NCBI GenBank assembly: GCA_963575745.1
Contig: CAUYUJ010016715.1
Coordinates: 863,929 to 896,428, forward strand
Source of the DNA: Prorocentrum cordatum
Lineage: Eukaryota; Sar; Dinophyceae; Prorocentrales; Prorocentraceae
Direction of reading: 5' to 3'
Length of the DNA stretch: 32,500 nucleotides
The notes under the pieces are model-generated. The model did no database searches and was not told where the DNA came from. It saw nothing but the letters and a program-made list of their open reading frames with translations. The translations under genes and the position numbers were made by a program. Of the stretch, positions 8,820 through 17,967 are shown in pieces; within the stretch, counting starts at the first letter, position 1, and the number at the start of each line of letters is the position of its first letter.

Positions 8820-11160
8820 GCCGAAAAAAGGGCAATACAACAAAAGCTGCAGCGCCAGAGCAGCTGGCTTGCTGTGGTCGCGGTTGGCGCTGCGAGCTTC
8901 GCACCTCCCTGGGCCTCCAAAGCTGCAACGCAAAGAAATAAGCATGTCGAATGAGCATGCTTTTTGCTGTGGATGAGTCGAAAATGCACAGGCCAGACCA
9001 ACCAGACCAGCCACCAAGACCACGCGGACCAAGCAGACCAGCCAGACCAGCCAGGTAGACCAGCCAGGCCAGCCAGGTAGACAAACCAGACCATCCAGGC
9101 CAGCCAGCCGTTCAGACCAGCGAAACCCCGACCGGACTGAGCGGGCCAACCTGCCCAGCAAAACTGCAGTGCAGTCGAAACTGCACCACTGAAAACGGCA
9201 ATACGAAAAAAAAATGCAATGCGACAACCTACTATTCTGCTGTGGTCGTGGCTGGGGCCGCGCGCTTCGCACCCCTCTGGACCTCCAAGGATGCAATGCG
9301 AAGACACGTCACCGCAGGAAAAACTGCACTGCAGAAAAACATCTGCAATGCAAGAGTACGGGTTTGCTGTGGTCGTGGTTGGCGCTGCGCGCGTCGCACC
9401 TCCCTGGACCTCCACAGCTGCAAGGCAAAAACAGATGCAATCCGAAAAGGCATGTTATTACTGCAACTAAGTCGCAAATGCGCAGACCAGACTCACCAGA
9501 CCAGCCACCAAGACCACCCGGGCCAAGCGAACCAGACCAGCCAGGTAGACCAGCCAGACCAACCAGACCAGCCAGCCGTTCAGACCAGCGAAGCCCAGAG
9601 CAGACTAAGCAGATCTGCTGACCAACAAAACTGCAATGCGATCTAGAGTGCAATGCAGAACAAGTGCGACGCAGCAATACATGCAATGCAAAACTCTGAT
9701 GTGCTTTGGTCGTGGCTGGGGCCGCGTGCTTCGCACCTCCCCAGACCTAGAAAGCTGCAGCGTAAAGAAACAGCAATGCAGAAAAGACTGCAGTGCGAAC
9801 AAAAACGTCTGTGCAAAAAAAACTGGTTTGCTGTGGTCGTGGTCGGCACTGCGCGCTTCGCACCTCCCTATCTCAAAAGCTGCAATGCCAGTAAACAGAC
9901 CAGCATACCAACCAGACCAGACAGCCGTTCAGACCAGCGAAGCCCGCACTAGACTAAGCACTTCGACCTGACCAACACAAAAAAACAATGCAACAACATC
10001 TGCAATGCGGAAGCAACTGCAATGCAAAAGGCTGGTTTGCCGTGGTCGTGGCCAGGGCTGAGCGCGTCGCACCTCGCTGGACATCAAACCTGCAACGGAA
10101 CAGCAAACAAAACTGCAACGCACAAAAAAACTGCACTGCAAACAGACAACAATTTGCTTGTGGACGTGACTGGGGTTGCGCGCTTCGCTCTGCCCCTGAA
10201 CCCCAAAAACTGCCATGCAGAAAACTGCAGCGCATAAAATATGACATCCTTTAAGGTAGCTGGAATTCAACACAGCTGGCTTGCCGCGGAGGCGACTGGC
10301 GCTGTGCGCCTCGCGCCCCTCTGGACCCCCAGGACTGCAGCACGACACAACGCCTGCTCCGTGTTGGTCGTGGCCGGGGCTGCGCGCGTCGCACCTCCCT
10401 GGACCTCGGCGCGGCCAGTTTCGCTTCGAAGTCCTCGTCCAGGGGAGGTCCAGGGAGTAGCGATCTCGGAATTGTGTCGCCCCCTCCAGGACGGGGGGGA
10501 GGAGAGGAGGAGGGGTAAGAAGAGGAGGAGGAAGGGATGGAAGAGGAAGAGGAGGAGGAGGAGGATGAAGAGGAGGAGGACGAGGAGGAGAGAGAGGAAG
10601 GAGGCAATGGAGAAAAAAACGGCATGGCAAAAACACTGCAGTGCCAACGAGCTCGTTCGCGGTGGCCGTGGCGGGCGCTGCGCGCGTCGCGCCCCCTCCT
10701 GGGCATCTGAGACAGCAGCGCAAAAAGAAAAAACATGAAGCTTGCCGTCGATCGGACGTCCGTCTCCGGTGCATTCTGTCGGTCTCGTCCGTGTGTGCTT
10801 TGCTCGATGGTCCTCGAGGGTTCTCGCCGAGAAAAAAACGCGCACGTCCGAGCGATGCCGAGGCAGCGCCGAAAAACGTGCAGAGCACAAGCCAACACCG
10901 CAAGGCAACTGAAGCTTTTGTGCTTGGCCGTTCTCGCCGGCACGTAGGCTGCAAATCTCCCTGAGCCTCCGCAGACGCCGCTCGGCTCGCACGCGGAAAC
11001 AGAAGCTCAAGCTCTAGCAGCGCATGCTCCAGCAGCGTCACTGCAACGCAACAAAAACTGCAATACGAAAACACTGCAACGCAAAGAGCTGCAATTTAAG
11101 CACAAGATGTTGTTTCGTCGTCGTCGCCGACATGTGCGCTTCATCCCTCCCTGAACCTGC
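8820..11160. repeat. Composite higher-order array with a ~60 bp conserved core
   Basis: A core close to GCTGTGGTCGTGG, then TGGCGCTGCGCGCTTCGCAC, then CTCCCTGGACCTCC, then AAAGCTGCAATGC recurs about 12 times. Approximate starts are 8871, 9239, 9365, 9702, 9830, 10039, 10155, 10283, 10362, 10659, 10930 and 11116, all in the same orientation. Copies 2-3, 4-5 and 6-7 form pairs 116-128 bp apart. Each pair is preceded by an ACCAGACCAGCC minisatellite and a fixed junction (CCGTTCAGACCAGCGAA at 9108, 9576 and 9925). Spacers are A-rich with many TGCAATGC variants. The last two copies share a longer CTCGGCTCGCACG extension. I know of no named family to assign; the last copy lies right beside the retroelement. 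Confidence 0.88.
10484..10616. repeat. Purine-rich GAGGAG/AAG tract
   Basis: A GGAGGA/GAAGAG-rich run inside the composite array, between core copies 9 and 10. Purines are on the plus strand, opposite to the TCC tracts elsewhere in the window. Confidence 0.9.
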
Positions 11161-11190
11161 CCAAACCACGCTCGGCTCGCACGTGGAATC

Positions 11191-13140
11191 TCAAGCTGGT
11201 ACACGTAGATCATACTCTGCACTACGATCAAAGCGCGGATGATGTACGTAGGTGAAGCCATCCTCGGGACCGCGAGGACGACCCGTCTGAGCGTGGCACG
11301 TGAAGCCCACGCGGTCGTCGTCCTTGGCGTTCGGGTCGTAGCTGGCGTCATAGGCGATGGCCCAGCCGTCGAGGTGGAGCGGCGATGCCTGGTCCATCTC
11401 GAGGATGGGAGGATCGTGGTTAGAACCGATCTCACTTGACTGAGTCTCGCACACAGCGAGCAAGATGCTGGTAAGCTTCGTCGCTCGAGTGGTAAAACAG
11501 CTGCGGCGCGATCGTATAATAAGTGTCCTAGACCTCTCTGTATCATGCGGTGGCGAGGGAGGATGACGGGGGTGTCTACCGTGTGGTGAACGTGCCCTCG
11601 ATCGAGGTGTTCGCGAATCGGTAGCCGCAGCAGGAACGCCGATATGGTACATGCATGCACATACGCCCTCGTGATTGGCTTGTCCAACGCACAAGAATCC
11701 GCATTCTGACCCTACCTCGCCCCATTTTTCTTTGTCGGCAAGTAATAGCTTACATATTTCCGGACACCCATCCAGTTTTGGAGGTTCTGCGACATGAGGT
11801 AAACCATCGGGCCTTTGAGGCCCTCGGAGTGGTCTCCTTGGATCCTTTGGAGCGCACTGTAACGGGGCAACAGGAGAGATGAGCGAGTGTTCCAATAGAT
11901 CCCTCCAGAGGTCTCCTTTCTTTGGCTCAAACTGTTTGGTCATCATATCTGCAATTTGCTCTTTTGTACCTACATACTTGAGCTCAATATGTTCAAATTG
12001 GCATGTCTCACATATCAAATCCAAGTTTATACGAGGAGTACGATGTAGATGACGAAGTGCGGGTGTACGTCCCTTTTGGGCAATCTTGATCACGGCCAGG
12101 TTATCCTCGAGGACGATGAGACGCACTTTGGGGGAGCTGCTCTCCTGAGCAAGCTCTGGTTCCACGTGTAACACGGTACCCTCATGGGATATCGTGCGCC
12201 TCTTTGGTGGCACAGGTAGCTCCGTCTTTAGCGGTAGCTGCCTACGGCTAGGAGAAGATCCCCGCGTGGGGGACGCCTTGCGAGGCGATGGCTTACGCCT
12301 CTTCGTTTTGGCGGCCAATGTCGGACATATCGCCGTGGCGGCGCGTCCCAGGCAGCCCAGGCAAGTCTTCTTCTCTTCGCAGGTGTTGGCAACCTCCACC
12401 ACGGCCTCCCAGAATGAGAGTAGTGGTAGTCCCTCCAGTCGTAGCGCCGAGTCAAGGGCAACGGTCTCGGACTCTGTGGATGAGTGCGATACGACCGTTT
12501 GTTTTTTGCACACGGCGTTGACCGGGAAGAACGTGTTGGGTCCAACAAGCGCCGCGAAGACGCCGGTGGTAGACTTGGAGGAGGTAATGCAATCGGCGAA
12601 CGAGGCGTCAGTGAAGAGCATGATGGATAGCTTGTCTGAAGGATCGCCTGTCCATCCATGTAAACAATCGGTGCGCGTCGTTTTGATGTAGCATATCAGC
12701 CGATGAAGTCGTTTATCACACGTGGTATTCCATTTGGTCATCTCTCTGGCTAGCATACATACTGGATGTAAAAGATCGAAACGACAACAGCGTGCCAGGT
12801 AAAGATTCTTCATGAGTGCACTCGCCGCGTCCTGGCCGAGGATACCCTCGTCGGAGTAGTCGGACTCGGTAAAGGTGGTGTCCTCCATGCTAGGAGTCTT
12901 TGCGTCGGGTAGGTCATCGTGCGTGACTGTCGTTGATTGTGTCGTAGTGGGAGGTTTGTCGACCGATCCGGCTGGGCTGGATGATCGCGACCGCGCGTTG
13001 AGCGCGCTAGTGGGTCTCACGACCGACCCGGAGGAGCTAGGCGATTTGGATCGCGAAGCCCTCGGTGAGTCGGACCGTTTACGACGTAACCCTACCCCAT
13101 GGGTACGCTTGGAGGCGCACTCCAGGTAGCGCTCAATACA
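11191..13140 (-). pseudogene. RNase H domain with long C-terminal extension
   Basis: The longest well-preserved piece. From 13140 it reads IERYLECASKRTHG, a basic Ser-rich linker, then the RNase H region (12630 to about 11926). Numbered from the GTG at 13020, key residues are Asp138 (LFTDASFAD), Glu183 (SHSSTESETVALD) and Asp306 (VLEDNLAVIK), followed by ALRHLHRTPRINLD and KEQIADMMTK; all fit copia RNase H. About 90 basic residues (207-297) are inserted between the second and third catalytic blocks. Beyond residue 365 the frame stays open for about 240 residues. This extension contains a Cys-His cluster C440-x3-C444-x5-H450-x3-C454-x-C456 and an acidic tail (DGWAIAYDASYDPNAKDDD). The extension's role is unknown, and it may partly be read-through into flanking sequence. 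Confidence 0.88.
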
Positions 13141-14549
13141 TTGATCAGAAAACCAAGCATGTCATGTCGTATTCCACGAACTTGGTTAGCTGTATGGTAT
13201 TCTTTCTCACTGTGTGCAGGCAACATAGGTCGAATGGTAGACATTCGTTTGTCAAAGACGTTCTGCGGTACGTCGTATGCCTGTTGTCCACAGCCAAGGT
13301 ATTGAGAGTATGGAGTAGGTGGATCCAAATCAATGCCGCTTTTGCGGGTATGATCCCAGCCGGCTTGTAGGTTGATGGCTGGTCCTGCTAATTTGGAGTC
13401 GTCCGCGCATACTGAAAGTATCAATCCCAGTTTGTTGTGTCTCCACACACATTCCCAGCCTGGGATAGGTTCTCATCCAACACTTTCCAGGCATGTGCGA
13501 CATTTTCGTTCCCAAAAGACACCTGCAAGAGGGTGTCCGCATAGTGCCAATCGTAGTCGGCACACGGGTTCTTGCATGTAGACCAGGATTCAGGATGGCG
13601 CCACTTGGGCATGGCCATCCAAGTATCGACTGGGTCGATTCTTCCGTCTCCATATAGCAATGCCTGCGTATATGCGCCAGGTGCATCGCTCTGCTCGCCC
13701 GCGTAATTTGGCAATAACGCGGTAGCATCACAAAGTTTGGAAGCCTCGATATGCGACGCACTGGATGCGGCGTCTGCGAATATGGCGGCCAAGCCGGTCT
13801 CATCTTTGCCGGTATTGCCCTGAACCACCACTCAGCCCTTAACTTTACGTAGATCTGGAGGAAGTTCTTCATGTTTGGCTGAAGATAGCTCCAAGATGTT
13901 GAAGAAGTGAACTTTCTTCCCAGTGCGAATCGCCTGTGATTTAATATCATCTTTTTCAGCATGAGTCTCCAACATCCATGTTTGCTTCTTTTCGAGGCGC
14001 TTGTAACAACTGTGCGCGTGGTTATGCGGCAACTTCTTTCGTACTCAAATTTATGGTAACAAGGGCTGGGCGTGCCCACGGTGAGTCCGGAATATTATCT
14101 CTGCGTGCCGGTGTGTATGTCGGCTCACGTGGCATAGTGGGCACTGCTACCGACGGGGTGAACTTGCGTGCGAGCGGGTTCACGGCCCCGAAGTCGCCCC
14201 CCTCACTGTCGACAAGTGCCAGAGCACGTGCGGCCCCAGCAGGCTGCGGCGAGGGTTGGCGGTGCTATAATACTGTAGAAATGTCACGTGGTCCACCAGG
14301 TAGTTTGGCATACAGAATATCTTTGTTGGTCACGCCCTTGACGTCCTCATCACGAATGACAGCGCCGCTGTCCGTATCGCAAGTAATTCGTCGTTCCACG
14401 GTATTCCATGTGGGCCCGCCAGCTGTAGTAGTACGGAAATGTTTGGCTTGTTTGTCCTGTCGGGTCCGCGCTCGAAGTGCAGCTCGGCCACGAGTCTCAC
14501 GAGCTTGTTTGATATATTCGGCGTACTCATTTTTTCTTTTGCTGTCCAC
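13092..14549 (-). pseudogene. Copia-type reverse transcriptase, broken
   Basis: RNA-dependent DNA polymerase of the element. The N-terminal linker runs from 14549, with a TAG at 14265-14267, to about 14031. RT proper then follows in another frame (GKKVHFFNILELSS, VVVQGNTGKDETGLAAIF), with TGA at 13832-13834 just before VVVQGN where Arg is expected; this fits a CGA to TGA transition. The first catalytic Asp is kept in EQSDAPGAYTQ. Near 13566 the frame shifts to CRLRLALCGHPLAGVFWE. A TGA sits at 13473-13475. The polymerase signature at 13399-13410 reads CADD where Y-x-DD is usual, and SKLAGP and YLGCG follow. Near 13146 the frame shifts again to IERYLECASK. A polymerase from this copy would be non-functional. 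Confidence 0.9.
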
Positions 14550-15571
14550 GAGATAAGGTCTTCCAGTGCTCGGGAAGAATGTGGTCTGGACACGCGTGTC
14601 TCGCGGCCGCGGACCACCATTTTGCCGCCTGGCAACATTTTAGGGAGCTCATAGAATCGAACCAGGCCGGTCCAAGGCTCGCTCAGTTCTCGGTGGTCTG
14701 TGGCGCTAACACCATCCCAAACATCGCGAAGGACACTTTCTCCGTCGAAGGTAGAAGTCGTCTCGAAATCTCGTGCCACATCGAGCTGATCAACAGGTAC
14801 AGGTATGTGCATAACGTCGTCCGCTGGTATGGGCCATTTTCTGCGTGGAGTACGAATGTGTCGGATGACGCAATATCCACGCTGTTCCCAGTGGTCGGGC
14901 TCCGGTGCCGGCGCAGCAACCTCGGAGGCGGGTGGTTGAGTATCAGCGATGCTGTCGTCCATCGTCATCATAGATGGATCACCCCACTCCTTTGGGTAGG
15001 CAAGTGGAAGGTCGGGCATAGGTGCGTCGCACAAGGGGCGAGAAGTAGATGCCTTGACCTCGTCGTGTGCCTCGGGGTTGTGATGTCGCAGGGTACCGTC
15101 TTTCACAGGGTAGGTGAACTTGCCGTCGGGGATGATGATATCTTTGACTCTGTGTACGCGACACAGGTCGCCGTCTGGGTTCTTGGCGCATGTAGCCGTA
15201 TCCAAGATAATATAATCACCGGACCAGCGCCCACCCGAGTGTAAATGGTAACCCATGAATAACCCTTCCCGAGCATTTTCTTTGAACTTTGCAATCTCAT
15301 TATTGATCTCGGGATTGAGGCATTTCCAAAAGATCCGAGCACCAAATGGAATGCAGTGCCCGGGAAAACCTTCGCCAAAACGTATCTCATGAGCTGTCTT
15401 CTCAGTGCGCTCGTCGCTGAGGGCGGCAACGCCCGCGGATGGATGCACCAAATTATGTCCACATCAAACGGCTTGCATGGCCTCTTTCCACCATTCGTGT
15501 CCCAGACCAGACATGTGCAACACAGCTCTTGTACCGAGGATGACGATCTTGACAATGCGCTCAATCAGTCC
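14330..15571 (-). pseudogene. Integrase 3' part and integrase-RT linker
   Basis: Continues the integrase in a second frame. The catalytic Glu (GLIER, 15560-15562) lies 31 residues after Asp772 of the preceding fragment, a spacing that suits DDE integrases. The C-terminal part follows (GHEWWKEAM, TEKTAHEIRFGEGFPGHCIPFGARIFW, split by context into two recognisable blocks). A TGA at 15464-15466 interrupts it. Then come a copia-style continuation (AREGLFMGYHLHSGGRWSGD, YIILDTATC) and a Pro/Asp-rich linker. From about 14558 the coding-like sequence moves to another frame (KRKNEYAEYIKQARETRGRA). The region still reads well as protein, so the disruptions are few per kilobase. Confidence 0.85.
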
Positions 15572-17967
15572 ATTTTTTGTGGACGATGAGGAGTACGAGC
15601 GTCATGTCTCCATCCCAGTTGGCGGCGTGCCTTCTGAAGCTCTCCAGAATTATCTGTATATATGTGCTTCACCTCATCGTTTGCGGCGATGAACTGCTGG
15701 AAGGATGCCTTTGTAGTAGCTGCGTATTTATGTAATACTGGGTACGCCATGAAGATGCCAGTGTATCTGTCCAGTACGACGAGTGCGTACTTGTCACCGT
15801 GCTTGTCAGCGGCATCGTCTTTGGCCAAAACGACATGGTCGGCAGGTAGAGCCTCCCCGAACTTCTTCGGGACGAAGGCCTCGTAGGCTGTGTCCTCGTC
15901 GGTGGGGTCTGCCGGGGGATGTGGTTTGTGCTGTCGTCGGCACGGGGCGTTCTGCGCCATAGTGCGAGAGCAAATCTCACAGTCTGGATGTTTCGGGCTG
16001 CGAGTCGTGCAGCGCATAGGGTCAATCGGTTTCTTCTGTCTGTTTGGAAGAACGCGATCACTACCATGGTGCACTGTATTGAGCGTCTCCATAGGCAGAT
16101 CCTCGAGGGAGGTCGACGTGCTGTCGGTATCTGCGTGAGCCATATCTGCAGGCCCCCCGCATGTGGGAGGATAACACTCTATCTGAGACGTAAGCGAGTC
16201 GATGTTTGTATCCACGTTGGACTCGGCATTATTTGTGTCGGGAGGTTCTTCGACCGTGACGGTCCGTGCTCCTCCTCCCTCACCGACATGTGGTTGCTTG
16301 GGACAGGTCCCTATATGGGGCCGCAGCTCATCTGTAGGTGGTGACTGCTCTGTAGTTTTGCAACGCCAGCATATGTCGTTGCAGCGTGCGGGTGAACGCT
16401 TGGGCTGACGACGTCTGGGTGCTGACGAAGTGCACAGTCGTGGTGGCGGCATCATCACCAAATCGTCGAGTCGTAGTTCTGGAACTCTGTTGTTGACGGG
16501 AACCTTATACCTTTGGCCCCCCGGATCCTGAAGTAAGTAGCCCAGCTCTGGATCCCAAAGCTGCCGAAAACCATCAACCACAATCAATTGTCCAAATGAT
16601 GACAATGATGGGCAATCTGGCAAGGCGAGGGCTGAACTCTTCAAGCCCACTTCAGGTAGCTGTATGTCATAGTGCTCGTTGACAGTACGATCACGATTGA
16701 CAGTTTCCAAAATCTGCTCCTCGCGAATAGATATGCGATCCGGTTCGGTCTGCGTCAGCTCGTTTTTATCCTGAATATGGTGCGCAGATCCACTGTCGAG
16801 AACCCAGGGGCGTGTCAACGCAGCGGTCGAGCGTGGAGGGTCGCCTTGCGAAGTCATTGTCTTCTTCTGGTGTGTCTCTGAGGACTCTATGGTAGAGTCG
16901 TCGGAATATGGAATCGCAGTTGGCGTGGCCACCGACCCCTTGTTGTGTCGGAAGTCATGTAGATCTTTGTACCATAACTTTGCCCCCCGTTGACAACGTC
17001 GTAGGGCGTCTGCGCTCTGTTTCCACCACCATTGTGGCAGCGGGTATGATACTTTAACAACGTCGCCCTCGTTCGGTTTCTCCGTCCACTTGTCCAGAGT
17101 GGACTTGCCGGAAACGATGCACGGGCAGTATTCCACGGCATGTGTGTCGAAACGTATCTGGCGCCGTGGTTTGGTAGATGTTGTCTTGGCCTTGTTGGCG
17201 GCCATGAGAGTCTTGTCACGCATGACGCAACTGCGGTCGGAGTGGCGAGGGCGGCGATAGTTGACAGGAGAGCGCGCCCTGACCTTGGGAGAACCACGGG
17301 GCGAACCGCGGCTCGTGGAGCGTCGGTCACGTCCTCTGTCGCTGCCGTATGATCTATCGCGGCCACGTGGGCTGCCGCGCCCTCTGCCACGGCCGTCTCG
17401 TCCTCGAGAGGAAGATCGCGAAGATCTGTCGTAACGACTTCTCGGCTGGCTGCGAGAGTCGGGAGACCTCCTGGAGGATGACCGAGAGCGGTCGTATTTG
17501 CGTCGGTTGCCACGTCTTTGGTGCGTGTCTTTCGCGTAGCGGAACCCCCCGCGTTGTGGAGAGCGTTGGCTCCCCGATCCGCGGGGCGGCGGTCGACCGC
17601 GACTGTCCTGACTGGAGGTCCGTGGGCGACTTGGGCTTCGCTCAGGTGTCTTCGCACCAGGTGCCAGGTGAGCGTATTTGCATTTGTCGCCCTTGGGGCA
17701 CTTGTTCTGTGCGAAGTCTCTGCGCTGCGCCATGTGTGGGAAGTTGCACTTGTCGCCTCTGGCGCAGGTGTTGCGCTTGGCGAACTCGAAGCAAAACGGC
17801 TTCGATGCTGGCTTCTTGGGATTCGCAGGGCCTGAAACGCTGCGGCGGGAGCTGCCACCAGCAGTCGATGCTCTGGAATATTTGCTGCTCTTCCAATCCC
17901 CGGGAAAGGCACGTAAAGCCTTGCGTCGTTCACCATTGCGACAATTGCCTTTCTTCCAGGCGGCCAT
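15565..17967 (-). pseudogene. gag zinc-finger/SR tail, protease and 5' integrase
   Basis: 800 residues are open in one frame. A CCCH finger lies at residues 59-78 (C-x8-C-x5-C-x3-H). A second copy at residues 90-100 keeps C-x5-C-x3-H but lacks its first Cys. Residues 100-240 are SR/RG-rich like RNA-binding tails. The protease motif is DSGSAHH at 391-397 (16797 downwards; copia usually DSGA). C533-x2-C536 with H551-x3-C555 may be another zinc site. An integrase-type zinc site follows (H660, C663, C666), then the catalytic core with Asp710 (PADHVVL) and Asp772 (IYTDNSGE). The frame ends at TGA 15565-15567, just after an A6 run where a one-base change throws the sequence out of frame. The expected catalytic Glu lies at 15560-15562 in the next frame. 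Confidence 0.9.

Noticed and set aside
8297-10250. Gln/Asn/Thr-rich and Trp/Leu-rich frames in the composite array
   Set aside because: They follow the ACCAGACC minisatellite and the repeated core. The shared peptides are consequences of DNA repetition.
8820-11160. CRISPR array
   Set aside because: Spacers are themselves repetitive and of very uneven length, the repeats are ~60 bp and variable, and the setting is eukaryotic.
13473-15466. Alternative genetic code with TGA as a sense codon
   Set aside because: The three in-frame TGA codons fall where different residues are expected (Arg in one case), TAG stops also occur, and Trp is encoded by TGG throughout.
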